Origin: Robertkochia sediminum | GTDB taxonomy: Bacteria > Bacteroidota > Bacteroidia > Flavobacteriales > Flavobacteriaceae | DNA length: 64,000 bases | Assembly: GCF_016786255.1 (NCBI RefSeq) | Contig: NZ_JADMKT010000074.1 | Coordinates: 146,517-210,516, forward strand | Direction of reading: 5' to 3' | Made by a program: the position numbers and the translations under genes | Notes under the pieces: generated by a model | What the model saw: only the letters and a program-made list of their open reading frames with translations | What the model was told of the DNA's origin: nothing | Database searches by the model: none | Shown here: positions 53,473 through 62,877 of the stretch, in pieces | How positions within the stretch are numbered: position 1 is the stretch's first letter | How the letters are laid out: each line of letters opens with the position of its first letter

Positions 53473-55411
53473 TTGGATCTACTTCTTTTATAGTGAGGTT
53501 ATCATAGCGAACAATATACAAGGCACGGTTAATGAATCCGCCCTCCGGAGCACGCTCGTAGTTGAATTTATTTTCGGTATAGGTTGTCTCTCCTACCTTG
53601 GCAGCCACCACATCCAGATTCTTATTGTATGCCAGTCTCAGCAGCACGTCAAGCATCAGGTCAAAGCCGCGAATAGCATACCTGTTGGGCTCCACTCCAA
53701 AACGAGCTTCGTATTGCTTATGAAACAGTGACGCTCCTGCAACCGGCTTATAAAAGGTTGGATAGTGAAACTGAAGATTGGACAAGTGCAGGTTCGAAAT
53801 GTTCTTATTGTCATAAACATTCCCCTTTAAGGTAGTGAGCAGCCTGATCTTGTACTCTTCGGTCTGAGCCGAATTCACAACAGCTGTCACATTCCCGATC
53901 AGGTTAAAGGAACTACTTTCCAGGATGACCCAATTCTCCTTTTCTGCCGAAAGGAAGGGATTCAGATCCTCCAGTCTCAGGAATTTATCGGAAAGGGGAT
54001 CTACGATCTTAGCTCCTGGGAAAACAGCACGCAATCGCGCCTTGGTATAGGCATTCTCCTCGTCGGCAATGATGATCACATTTTTACCTTCCCCATAATT
54101 CTCTAAAAACCTGAACATCTCATTGCGCATCAGGTCATCCGGAGGTAAGGTTTGATAGACATTAGGACGCATTTCCAGCCCCTTATTGATAAAGGGCGCA
54201 AATACGGGAACTCCTGCTTCATTGAGAAAACCACTAAGGTCATTGATCACAGATGGTCGTACAGGGCCTACAACCGCATCCATTTCCTTCAAGGCCTCTC
54301 TTTTCCTGAAATCCAGAATGAATTTATCGCGGTCACCACTATCAAAAACACGCATATCGACAGAGACTCCCATTTTCTTAACCGAATCGAGTGCGACCAA
54401 CACCCCGGTGTAGAAATCAAGGGACACCCCAAGCAAGGGCGAACTATTGATATCATTCTTGGTTCCGCTGATACTGTCAAAATTCACCGCACCCAGGTCA
54501 AAAGGAAGGATCAGACCTACCTTGGTACTGGCAGGAACGCGAATACTATCGATAAGACTAAACTTCTCGACCAGAATACCATTATTGAGCACCAACTGGT
54601 TTCCGGTAACCTTAGGCAGCTTCAGGATCATCCCTTTCTGAAGTCCTGAATCCTTAAGTATCGGATTCAAGGCTTCGAGCTCTTCTTGTGAGAGTCCGAG
54701 TTTCACCTTCAGACGATAAAAACCTTCTGCAGGTTTCACCTCGTAATAATTGTAGAGGCTGTCAACCACCGTGATCTTATCGTTGCCCGGCACAAAAGGT
54801 ACCATCAGGGTATCCCCTTGCTGTAACACATCGCGGATCTCCGGATTGAGTCGCACCAGCTCTTCCTGGGTGATGCCGTGCTCATAAGCTATGCGCCATT
54901 TACCTTCAGAAGGCTTCACTACATAAGGAACAAGGCCACTTTCCGGCACCTGCCAACCTGAAACAGCATCTTGCTGCTTGAACACAGGGATTTGAAGCCT
55001 TTCACCCTTTCTTGGGAGACGACTGTAAAGCACCTTGTTATAGCGCTTGATCTCTGCCTCGGTAACATCATACTTCTGGGCTAACCCAAAAAGGGTCTCC
55101 TTTCTCTTTACCCGGTGGCGAATAAAACGCTCCACCTCCTTTTCCTTCACACCGGAAGCGGCCTCCTCGTCGGAAAGGACCATATCAGAACGTTCACCTG
55201 ATGCAACCGGAATAACCAGGATGGTGTTTGGGGTAACACCATCCTTGGCTTCGGGATTGTACTTTATAAGATTAAAGGGAGTTACCCGGTATTTCCTTGC
55301 GATCTGTTCCAGGGTCTCCCCTTCTTTTACAGCATGGGTCTTAAACTCCTGCTGGGCATAGGTTAGGGAAACAAAAAGCAGCGCAAGTAATACAAGTATG
55401 TGTTTTTTCAT
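53402..55411 (-). CDS. Exported LysM-repeat protein with periplasmic-binding-protein-like domain
   Basis: A 669-residue exported protein. Signal peptide 1-19; four LysM or degenerate LysM repeats at about 24-68, 97-142, 162-206 and 221-266; then a type I periplasmic-binding-protein fold at about 296-645 that begins KVGLILPFDLGAVNFDS. LysM binds peptidoglycan; the C-terminal part resembles amino-acid-binding or LpoA-like domains that regulate cell-wall synthases. It is a candidate periplasmic regulator of peptidoglycan assembly. It follows guaA by 13 bases. The last 23 codons overlap osmC. Confidence 0.88.
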   Translation of the reverse strand: MKKHILVLLALLFVSLTYAQQEFKTHAVKEGETLEQIARKYRVTPFNLIKYNPEAKDGVTPNTILVIPVASGERSDMVLSDEEAASGVKEKEVERFIRHRVKRKETLFGLAQKYDVTEAEIKRYNKVLYSRLPRKGERLQIPVFKQQDAVSGWQVPESGLVPYVVKPSEGKWRIAYEHGITQEELVRLNPEIRDVLQQGDTLMVPFVPGNDKITVVDSLYNYYEVKPAEGFYRLKVKLGLSQEELEALNPILKDSGLQKGMILKLPKVTGNQLVLNNGILVEKFSLIDSIRVPASTKVGLILPFDLGAVNFDSISGTKNDINSSPLLGVSLDFYTGVLVALDSVKKMGVSVDMRVFDSGDRDKFILDFRKREALKEMDAVVGPVRPSVINDLSGFLNEAGVPVFAPFINKGLEMRPNVYQTLPPDDLMRNEMFRFLENYGEGKNVIIIADEENAYTKARLRAVFPGAKIVDPLSDKFLRLEDLNPFLSAEKENWVILESSSFNLIGNVTAVVNSAQTEEYKIRLLTTLKGNVYDNKNISNLHLSNLQFHYPTFYKPVAGASLFHKQYEARFGVEPNRYAIRGFDLMLDVLLRLAYNKNLDVVAAKVGETTYTENKFNYERAPEGGFINRALYIVRYDNLTIKEVDPNANDLESNLSGGTENGMSPREER

Positions 55412-55424
55412 AAACCTATAAATG

Positions 55425-56954
55425 TTATTCCCACTCGATGGTGGCTGGTGGTTTAGAGCTAATATCGTATACTACTCTATTAACGCCTTTCACCTTATTT
55501 ATTATATCATTAGATATTTTTTGCAGGAAGTTATACGGCAAATGCACCCAATCTGCGGTCATCCCATCTGTACTCTCAACAGCTCTCAGGGCAACACATT
55601 TTTCATAGGTTCTCTCATCTCCCATAACTCCTACCGAGTTCACCGGAAGCAACATAGCACCGGCCTGCCATACCTTATCATAAAGATCCCAACTCTTGAG
55701 TCCTTCGATAAAGATGTGGTCTACCTCCTGTAAAATACGAACTTTTTCTTCAGTAATATCTCCGAGGATCCTGATAGCAAGTCCCGGCCCCGGGAAAGGG
55801 TGTCTTCCAAGTAATTCCGGATCGATACCCATACTGGCACCTACCCTTCTTACCTCATCCTTGAACAACATATTCAAAGGTTCCACGACCTTGAGTTTCA
55901 TGAAATCGGGAAGTCCGCCAACATTGTGGTGACTTTTAATGGTTGCTGAAGGGCCTTTCACAGAGATCGACTCTATCACATCGGGATAGATCGTCCCCTG
56001 ACCTAACCATTCCACATCTTCGAGAAGGTGTGCCTCGTCATCAAAAACTTCGATAAACACACGACCGATAGCTTTACGCTTAAGCTCCGGATCTTCTACG
56101 TCTTTCAAGGCATCCAAAAAGCGTGCCGAAGCATCTACTCCTTTTACGTTAAGCCCCATACCCTCGTATTGCTTGAGCACGTTATCGAACTCGTTCTTTC
56201 TGAGCAATCCGTTATTCACAAAAATACAGTACAGGTTATCTCCAATAGCCTTGTTGAGCAGTACAGCGGCTACAGTAGAATCAACACCTCCTGAGAGTCC
56301 GAGTACCACCTTACCATCTCCTACCTTTTTCTTAAGGTCGGCAACGGTCATATCCACAAAGTTATCCGGTGTCCATGTCTGGGCAACCCCTGCGATCTTA
56401 ACGAGGAAGTTTTCCAGCAACTGACGGCCGTCTGTAGTGTGGTATACTTCAGGGTGGAACTGGATAGCATATGTGCTCTCTCCATCGATCCTGTAGGAAG
56501 CGTTTTCCACATCTGCAGTACTTGCGAGACGAACAGCTCCTGAAGGCAATTCCTTGATCGTATCACTATGGCTCATCCAAACCTGGCTTCCAGATTCGAT
56601 GTTTTCGAAGAAGGTCTCATTTTCTTTGATGTAAGACAGATTAGCCCTTCCGTATTCGCGGATGTTCGAAGGCGCTACATTCCCCCCGTTAAAATGGGCC
56701 AGGTATTGCGCTCCGTAACACACGGCGAGTAGTGGAAGTTTCCCCTTGATCTCAGAAAGATCCGGGTGAGGTGCATCTTCTGCCCTTACCGAGAACGGAC
56801 TCCCTGAAAGGATCACCGCCTTAAATTGCTTAAGGTCTTCCGGAATGTTATTGTATGGATGAATCTCGCAGTAGATGTTCAATTCCCTTACTCTTCTCGC
56901 GATGAGCTGGGTGTACTGCGAACCGAAGTCTAAGATAAGTACGTTGTTTTGCAT
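55425..56954 (-). CDS. guaA: GMP synthase (glutamine-hydrolysing)
   Basis: A 509-residue enzyme of normal length. The N-terminal class I glutaminase starts [22 protein letters not shown], with nucleophile Cys in [10 protein letters not shown] and the His/Glu of FHPEVYHT. The ATP-pyrophosphatase domain has the PP-loop [11 protein letters not shown]; the dimerisation domain ends in PPATIEWE. It converts XMP to GMP. ATG 56954 is chosen; the frame to 56984 runs through the TATTTTTG promoter box (56958-56965), which leaves only 3 bases before the ATG. It leads the five-gene run to DUF3820. Confidence 0.97.
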   Translation of the reverse strand: MQNNVLILDFGSQYTQLIARRVRELNIYCEIHPYNNIPEDLKQFKAVILSGSPFSVRAEDAPHPDLSEIKGKLPLLAVCYGAQYLAHFNGGNVAPSNIREYGRANLSYIKENETFFENIESGSQVWMSHSDTIKELPSGAVRLASTADVENASYRIDGESTYAIQFHPEVYHTTDGRQLLENFLVKIAGVAQTWTPDNFVDMTVADLKKKVGDGKVVLGLSGGVDSTVAAVLLNKAIGDNLYCIFVNNGLLRKNEFDNVLKQYEGMGLNVKGVDASARFLDALKDVEDPELKRKAIGRVFIEVFDDEAHLLEDVEWLGQGTIYPDVIESISVKGPSATIKSHHNVGGLPDFMKLKVVEPLNMLFKDEVRRVGASMGIDPELLGRHPFPGPGLAIRILGDITEEKVRILQEVDHIFIEGLKSWDLYDKVWQAGAMLLPVNSVGVMGDERTYEKCVALRAVESTDGMTADWVHLPYNFLQKISNDIINKVKGVNRVVYDISSKPPATIEWE

Positions 56955-56957
56955 GCG

Positions 56958-56965
56958 CAAAAATA
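56958..56965 (-). promoter_or_regulatory. -7 box TATTTTTG only 3 bases before guaA ATG
   Basis: Exact TAnnTTTG match on the minus strand. A TTG (56982-56984) lies 16 bases upstream as a possible -33. A start site at usual spacing would give a leaderless guaA message. Confidence 0.5.
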
Positions 56966-57215
56966 ACAATTTACACTGTTTCAAAAAGGGTCTTTTTAAG
57001 TATATTTATAAATAATTAAACCTCCCCCAAAAACGAGGCACCTCCATTAGTTGCAGACCATCCTTTTAACCATCACTCCCCCCAAAAATTACCGGCTTCA
57101 CCATTTTCCAATGCTCTCCCCGTAAGCCAGCCCCTATGACCTCATGAAGGCGGCTTGACATCTTGCATTTGCTCACCTACAGGATATGCTATCAAACAAC
57201 TAAAACCGAGACCTG

Positions 57216-58649
57216 ATGAAAATTCAATTGAAAACCCTGAAGATTATCGCATTCCTGACCTTAGGTATGTCGATATACCCCGGAAGTTACTTCACCTGTA
57301 GCGCCCAAAGGGGTTATGAATACGAGAATTTCGGGAACCGATCGGTATTACTTAACGGCAATGTTACGGGAAGTGTGAACGATCTGGGGGCCGTGTATTA
57401 CAATCCTGCAAGGCTGGCCCTTATCGATAACCCCGGCTTTTTGGTTCAGGGAAAGTTTTACGAATGGAACAGAATTACGATCGATGACGTGATTCCAGAC
57501 GAGCGTTTTCGCTCTTCTAATTTCACCGGCCTTCCCGGGATGCTCGCCGGTAGCTTTGACCTGTTTGGAACCACCTTTTATTATTCGTCGATCTCCAGAA
57601 ACAGGCTAAATATTTCCTTAGGGTATAACTCCGGACTGATTGACTCAGAAGGCAATGAGGATATTAGCCCCGGAAATGCTGCTAATCTGAAGTTAAATTT
57701 AAGCAACTCTCTAAAAGAAGACTGGTTCGGACTTACATGGGCTTACAAGGTTAACGACCATTTCGCACTGGGTGCTTCTATGTTCGCATCCATCTACCGG
57801 TATAGCGGGGGCGACACTTCCAGGCTTGTCGTCGATGAGGAGAGTGACCAGGTCAATATTTACGAATCGAATCTTAACTTTTCACAGTCTTCCTATGGCC
57901 TGTACCTAAAAGTGGCTGCAGCATGGATCTTTGACAATTGGGAACTTGGTATCAATATCGACCTCCCCTACCTGGAGATCATCAAAGACAGTGATTTTAG
58001 TTACGACGAGATCCTGGCGACAGGAGACCCTACAAGAGATTTTTTTATTTTCGAAGATCTCGACGGACTCGATAGTCAGCATAAAACACCATTAGGCATC
58101 AATGTAGGAGCAGGAATCCCGATCAACAATTATAAGCTCCATCTTAACGCCAGTTGGTATGCCCCTACAGCCACCTACGATCGCATCACCCTGCCTGAAC
58201 TAGGCGGCCAAACAGGAGAAGAAGAGTCCTTACTCTTCCAGGAGAACCGAAGATCGATCTTTAATTTCGGAGCAGGCGGTGAAGTGGAACTCGGACCCAA
58301 ATTCACCACATACCTAAGCTTTTCCACCGATTTCTCACCCCTGAAGGAGGCCGACGAGGTACTTGGCACATCAGAAGGTATTGGAACATCCAATCTTCTC
58401 GCCTTCGACAACTACCACTTTGGAGGCGGATTTAACTGGAAATTCGGAAAAGCGGATGTCGTATTTGGGGCCATATACACTACGGGGAAACAGGAATTTA
58501 CCACAGTCCGGGACAGACCGATCGATGACAACCTGCCTACTAGCGACATTTTCAAGATCGGAATTTCAAGATGGCGGTTTCTCATCGGGCTCAACCTCAG
58601 CTTACGCCAAATGTTCGGTGTTAAAGAAGAGAAGAACGAACAGCAGTAA
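57216..58649 (+). CDS. FadL/OmpP1-like outer-membrane protein
   Basis: A 477-residue protein with a long signal region (to about residue 30), then a beta-barrel pattern of alternating strands. Near the start, NGNVTGSVNDLGAVYYNPARLAL resembles the hatch region of FadL/TodX-type transporters, in which an NPA motif is typical. Such barrels carry hydrophobic molecules such as fatty acids across the outer membrane. The C-terminus (FGVKEEKNEQQ) is charged and not aromatic, which is unusual for a barrel. It stands alone; the 231 bases upstream hold no obvious consensus promoter. Confidence 0.72.
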   Translation: MKIQLKTLKIIAFLTLGMSIYPGSYFTCSAQRGYEYENFGNRSVLLNGNVTGSVNDLGAVYYNPARLALIDNPGFLVQGKFYEWNRITIDDVIPDERFRSSNFTGLPGMLAGSFDLFGTTFYYSSISRNRLNISLGYNSGLIDSEGNEDISPGNAANLKLNLSNSLKEDWFGLTWAYKVNDHFALGASMFASIYRYSGGDTSRLVVDEESDQVNIYESNLNFSQSSYGLYLKVAAAWIFDNWELGINIDLPYLEIIKDSDFSYDEILATGDPTRDFFIFEDLDGLDSQHKTPLGINVGAGIPINNYKLHLNASWYAPTATYDRITLPELGGQTGEEESLLFQENRRSIFNFGAGGEVELGPKFTTYLSFSTDFSPLKEADEVLGTSEGIGTSNLLAFDNYHFGGGFNWKFGKADVVFGAIYTTGKQEFTTVRDRPIDDNLPTSDIFKIGISRWRFLIGLNLSLRQMFGVKEEKNEQQ

Positions 58650-58685
58650 GACCACCCCAATCGTGATCCTACTGCCGTAAGCGCT

Positions 58686-60056
58686 TTATTTCATGGTATC
58701 CAGAATAAGTTGGATATCATTCTTGGTAGTGTGCGGATTGATAAAGCAGAAACGCGCCACAGTTTCAAATCCGTCGGCGGTCCGCCATTTAGTAGGAGTT
58801 ACCAGGGCGACACCTTCACGATGGTTCTTATAGGTCCAGTCGCGATAGTCGTCGGGTGCCCATCCTTTTCTTCGGAACAACACACAGGAAAGACTGGGAT
58901 CTCTGACCAATTCCAAATGGTCTTCCCGTTCGATCATATCTCCGGCCTTATTGGCGAGGGATATCCCTTCTTCAACAGCCCACTTATACTTATCGGTACC
59001 GTGCATGGCAAGGGAAAACCACAGTGGCAATCCCCGTACTCTTCTGGTAAGCTGTATCTGGTAATCGGCAGGGTTAAATCCGTGAGCTCCCTCATCCTTG
59101 AAGATCTCCAGATAAGATCCCTCCTGACTGTGTGCTTCTTTAGCAAGCTGCGGATCTTTATACAGTACTGCCCCGCAGTCATAAGGCGAGAACAACCATT
59201 TATGTGGGTCGATCGTAATACTATCGGCCTTTTCGATGCCCTGAAACAGGTGTCGTACCGAATCGGCTAAAAGTGCTCCTCCACCATATGCAGCATCCAC
59301 GTGAAACCAAAGCGATTGCCTTTCGCAAACTTCCGATATCCCCTCAAGGTCGTCGATGATCCCGGCATTAGTGGTTCCTCCCGTAGCCACAACCGCGAAT
59401 AATCGAGCTCGATCCTCCTCAGGAAGTCCGTCGATACACGCCTTTAACTGTGCTCCACTAAGGCGATCTTCGGTGTCTACCAGATGGACATCGACATCGG
59501 CTACCTTAGCCATGGCCTTGATCGAGGAATGCGCCCCTATCGAAGTGATCACCATGCCGCGTTTGCGCTGATTCTCGGGTGCCTTACGCCACGTTTCACG
59601 TGCCGTCACTATGGCCGAAAGGTTCGCCGCTGTTCCCCCGCTGGTAAAAACTCCGAAAGCGCCTTCAGGCATCCCGGTAAGAGATACAAGCCATTTCATG
59701 GCTTCGTTCTCACAAAAGATACCACCGGCACCCTCCATCCAGTAAGCACCGTGAATACTCGATGCCGAGGTCACCAGGTCGAACATCACCGCCGCCCGGG
59801 TAGGAGCCGCAGGAACAAAAGCCAGGTGCCTGGGGTGGTCGATAGGCACGGTAGCCTTTACCAGGACATCCCTGAAAAGTTCAAAAGCCTTTTCGCCTCC
59901 GATCCCTTTTTCGGTAATGGTTTCGCCAACGATCCGCTTTAATTCCTCTGCTTTTTTCGGAACTCCAAGATCAGGCACTGTCTTAGTGATACGGTTTATG
60001 GCGTATTTCATCACATCCAGTGTCATATCCACCAGATCTATATCGATATTATGCAT
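58686..60056 (-). CDS. Group II PLP-dependent amino-acid decarboxylase
   Basis: A 456-residue fold-type I PLP enzyme of the pyridoxal-dependent decarboxylase family (glutamate, aromatic-amino-acid or diaminobutyrate decarboxylase type). PLP-binding features are GVFTSGGTAANLSAI, HVDAAYGGG with the ring-contacting Asp and Ala, and the Schiff-base lysine in DPHKWLFSPYDCG. The HLAFVPAAPTRAAVMFD region is the substrate-entry part. Substrate specificity is not readable. It shares an intergenic region with the divergent PNPOx-fold gene, with back-to-back promoter boxes. Confidence 0.88.
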   Translation of the reverse strand: MHNIDIDLVDMTLDVMKYAINRITKTVPDLGVPKKAEELKRIVGETITEKGIGGEKAFELFRDVLVKATVPIDHPRHLAFVPAAPTRAAVMFDLVTSASSIHGAYWMEGAGGIFCENEAMKWLVSLTGMPEGAFGVFTSGGTAANLSAIVTARETWRKAPENQRKRGMVITSIGAHSSIKAMAKVADVDVHLVDTEDRLSGAQLKACIDGLPEEDRARLFAVVATGGTTNAGIIDDLEGISEVCERQSLWFHVDAAYGGGALLADSVRHLFQGIEKADSITIDPHKWLFSPYDCGAVLYKDPQLAKEAHSQEGSYLEIFKDEGAHGFNPADYQIQLTRRVRGLPLWFSLAMHGTDKYKWAVEEGISLANKAGDMIEREDHLELVRDPSLSCVLFRRKGWAPDDYRDWTYKNHREGVALVTPTKWRTADGFETVARFCFINPHTTKNDIQLILDTMK

Positions 60057-60073
60057 GTAATTACTTTTTTAGC

Positions 60074-60089
60074 AAAGGTATAACTTTGT
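60074..60089. promoter_or_regulatory. Back-to-back divergent -7 boxes (TACCTTTG minus, TAACTTTG plus)
   Basis: CAAAGGTATAACTTTG is a 16-base imperfect palindrome. The left half read on the minus strand is TACCTTTG (60074-60081), 17 bases from the decarboxylase ATG; the right half on the plus strand is TAACTTTG (60082-60089), 43 bases from the GTG of the PNPOx-fold gene. Both match TAnnTTTG. Confidence 0.6.
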
Positions 60090-60132
60090 TAAACTTAAGG
60101 GGATTTGTAACTTTATAAAAAACCTGTAGGCC

Positions 60133-60681
60133 GTGGATAAAGAACATTTCGAGATCGCAAAAAAAGAACTAAAGGAAGGGGCTAAAAATGCAGATCACCC
60201 CTTTCACTATTTTACCCTTGCCACTACCGGAATAAACAAGGTCGCTCGTTTAAGGACGGTTGTACTTCGCGACTTTTCGAAAGATATGACCCTCACCCTG
60301 TATACCGATAAAAGATCCAGAAAAGTCACCCATATCAAAGAGAATAACCGCGTATGCCTTCTTTTTTACCATCCCGAGAAACTGATCCAGGTCAAGATCG
60401 ACGGGGTTGCGTATATGGAAACCGATAAGAAAAAACTGGAAAAGATCTGGAACAGCATAGACGAAAAAGCACGGCAGGACTATATTACCGTAAAAGATCC
60501 GGGGGAAAGGATCGACAATCCGGACCAGATCGAATACCTGGACACCTCTAAGAACTTTGCAGTGATGCATATCGAGGCTTATAAATTAGAATACCTCAAG
60601 CTGAAGCGCCCCAAACATATCAGGTTGCAATATCACCTTACAGAGAGCGGAAACTGGAACAGCACCTTCCTGATCCCATAA
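60133..60681 (+). CDS. Pyridoxamine 5'-phosphate oxidase-fold flavoprotein
   Basis: A 182-residue split-barrel protein. FMN-binding-type segments are ARLRTVVLRDFSKDMTLTLYTDKRSRKV and NRVCLLFYHPEKLIQVKIDGVAY, as in PdxH-like and general PNPOx-family proteins. The C-terminal PdxH dimer region is absent or changed, so it may be a flavin- or F420-type reductase rather than true PdxH. The start is GTG 60133; no ATG is available in frame. Its sharing of a promoter palindrome with a PLP enzyme gene is suggestive of vitamin B6 links but not proof. Confidence 0.82.
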   Translation: MDKEHFEIAKKELKEGAKNADHPFHYFTLATTGINKVARLRTVVLRDFSKDMTLTLYTDKRSRKVTHIKENNRVCLLFYHPEKLIQVKIDGVAYMETDKKKLEKIWNSIDEKARQDYITVKDPGERIDNPDQIEYLDTSKNFAVMHIEAYKLEYLKLKRPKHIRLQYHLTESGNWNSTFLIP

Positions 60682-60693
60682 AAACACACGCCT

Positions 60694-61053
60694 ATGAAAG
60701 CAAGAGAACTGATTACCTCATGGATCGCCGCTTACAATGAAGGGAATGCCGAAACACTGGCTGCTTTTTACCACGAGGAAGCCGTAAACGACCGCATATC
60801 CAGTTCTGCCGTAAAAGGGAGAAAAGCCATCGAACAACTTTATGAGGAAGAGTTTGCGACCGCGCGCATGCATTGTGAGATCGAACACCTGCATGAAGAC
60901 ACCCCTTGGGTGATCCTGGAATGGAAAGATGCTTTTGGCCTGAGAGGATGCGTGTTTTTCCACATCACAGATGGTAAGATCAGGCATCAGCGCAGCTATT
61001 GGGATACCCTTAGTTATGCCAGAAGCTACAACCTGCCATCATCTATTCACTGA
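60694..61053 (+). CDS. NTF2-like (SnoaL/DUF4440-type) protein
   Basis: A 119-residue cone-shaped-fold protein: AAYNEGNAETLAAFYHEEAVNDR at the N-terminus, GRKAIEQLYEEEF in the middle and FHITDGKIRHQRSYWD at the C-terminus, all typical of SnoaL/NTF2-like domains. Family members bind or isomerise small hydrophobic ligands; the exact function is unknown. It follows the PNPOx-fold gene by 12 bases, so the two form an operon. Its end overlaps bshC tail to tail by 7 bases. Confidence 0.84.
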   Translation: MKARELITSWIAAYNEGNAETLAAFYHEEAVNDRISSSAVKGRKAIEQLYEEEFATARMHCEIEHLHEDTPWVILEWKDAFGLRGCVFFHITDGKIRHQRSYWDTLSYARSYNLPSSIH

Positions 61054-62669
61054 GTCTGAGAAAAGGTGAGGATCTTAAAACGAAGATCTAAGGGATCCAG
61101 TTCTTCGAACAACTGCACGAAGAAATCTTGACCGTATTCCATGTAGAAAAGGGAGAAATTCGCTGATCGCTCCTGCAGTCCTCCACCCGGAAAAAGGGTA
61201 TTCTGCAAGGTTGTGATCCGCGACACATGGTCGTTCATCTTACGCTTTTGAGCCTTCAGTAATCTTTTTTCTAAATGATCAAGTCCTTTGATCTGCTTGA
61301 CCTCCTGGGCCTTTACCGCCCCAAGAAAAGAGGCATCTGTATGCTCTGCAACGCTGTAAAGCCTCTGAAACTGATCGGTTAAAAGCTTTCGTTCGGGAGA
61401 CAGGTCGATCCTGAGATCACTGATCTCACGGATCTTCTTATTCACCAGGGCGCGGTTGTCCAGAAACATTTCTTCGGTGGATACGCCCAGAGCTTCGAAC
61501 TTACGCTTTTGCTTTTCACTCATCACCAAAACCGAATCCCTGAGCAAGAGTATCGGCATGGGGACCTCTGAAGCCTTAAAAAAGCCGTTTAGCTCCAGCC
61601 AGTACGCCAACTCCCCGCCTCCACCGATATAGCACAGGTTAGGTAGGATCACTTCCTGATATAGCGGACGAAGCATGACATTAGGTGAGAATCGCTCCGG
61701 AAAAGCCTCCACTTCTTCCAGGAGGGTCTTTTCGTCCCATTGCTTTTCTCCTTCAGCAAGGCCATAGGCGCCGCCATCATAAACAATGCGTTCCCGCGAA
61801 CCCATTTGCAGGTAAAAGAGGTTGATCTCCCTTGGATTCACCTGAATATTGTAGTCGGCACTTTGCTCCTGAAGACGAGCTATGGTTTTGGTCACCTCCT
61901 TATAGGCCGTCTGCTTCAAAAGATCGCTCTTTACATGCGGAATGAACTGTCGCTTCAATTTGGGATCATCTCCATCGACAATGACCAATCCGCGGTCTCC
62001 GAACAGGGTGTTGACCATATAGCGTGTTGCGCTGGTGAGATCATCATGTTTCAGGTACGCCTTACAAAAAAGGTCGTGAAGGGTCTCCGCAAACTTCCCA
62101 GGCCCCAATTCCGCTTTAAACAGATCGGCTACCTTATCAAGGTTACGGGTATTCATCTTTCCCACTGCACCACCCATGGATTCATCCCCCGACCCCTGCC
62201 ACTGGAATTTCATTCCGTGGTAATTGAAAAAATTGATCTCGTCAAAATCGTGATCTTCCGTCGCCATCCAGTATACCGGCACGAAATCATTTTGCGGATA
62301 CGCCTGTTTTAACTGCTTGCACAAATTGATGACCGAAGCGATCTTGTATATAAAATATACGGGCCCGGTAAACAGGTTGAGCTGGTGACCTGTGGTTATG
62401 GTAAAGGTCTTACCCGAACGCAAAGCCGCTATATTGGCCTTGGTGCTTTCGGTGACATCAAGTCCCTCATATTGACCTTCCAGGGCATCTGCCAGCACCT
62501 CCCTGGCTGCTACCGAAAAACTGCTCTTTTCTTCGATCTGACCTTTGAATGCTTCGAGCTCCGGAAACCTGTTGTAAAAGGAAGTTAAAGAGGGCTTTTT
62601 AGCCAGATAATCGCGGATCAGGGCCGAGAAACGGCCGGTTTTCTCAAGATCTATCGTTTCCAGGGTCAT
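61047..62669 (-). CDS. bshC: Bacillithiol synthase (cysteine-adding enzyme) BshC
   Basis: A 540-residue enzyme of normal BshC length that adds cysteine to glucosaminyl-malate in the last step of bacillithiol synthesis. The signature TGHQLNLFTGPVYFIYKI lies near residue 93, followed by PVYWMATEDHDFDE and, later, CYIGGGGELAYWLELNGFF. A C-terminal coiled coil (about 430-490) is present as in the known family. bshA and bshB are not adjacent. Bacillithiol is the likely low-molecular-weight thiol for the OsmC-like and DinB-like proteins in this window. Confidence 0.95.
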   Translation of the reverse strand: MTLETIDLEKTGRFSALIRDYLAKKPSLTSFYNRFPELEAFKGQIEEKSSFSVAAREVLADALEGQYEGLDVTESTKANIAALRSGKTFTITTGHQLNLFTGPVYFIYKIASVINLCKQLKQAYPQNDFVPVYWMATEDHDFDEINFFNYHGMKFQWQGSGDESMGGAVGKMNTRNLDKVADLFKAELGPGKFAETLHDLFCKAYLKHDDLTSATRYMVNTLFGDRGLVIVDGDDPKLKRQFIPHVKSDLLKQTAYKEVTKTIARLQEQSADYNIQVNPREINLFYLQMGSRERIVYDGGAYGLAEGEKQWDEKTLLEEVEAFPERFSPNVMLRPLYQEVILPNLCYIGGGGELAYWLELNGFFKASEVPMPILLLRDSVLVMSEKQKRKFEALGVSTEEMFLDNRALVNKKIREISDLRIDLSPERKLLTDQFQRLYSVAEHTDASFLGAVKAQEVKQIKGLDHLEKRLLKAQKRKMNDHVSRITTLQNTLFPGGGLQERSANFSLFYMEYGQDFFVQLFEELDPLDLRFKILTFSQTQ

Positions 62670-62849
62670 ATGCTTTGTAGGGATTTTTACGTAATGTTCA
62701 GAACCTTTCCGTCACTCCGAAAATCCTTGTGATCTCACAGGAAATACGCCTCGGAAAGCCTGATATTTTTCCGGAATTCTAAAACGTAAAAATAACATTC
62801 TTTAAGCGATCCGTTACTAAAAAACCGTTAATAAAAATATGGAATGTTG

Positions 62850-62857
62850 TAAGTTTG
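62850..62857 (+). promoter_or_regulatory. -7 box TAAGTTTG for the carboxypeptidase gene
   Basis: Exact TAnnTTTG match 20 bases before ATG 62878. Confidence 0.5.
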
Positions 62858-62877
62858 GGCCAAAACCTTACACATTC

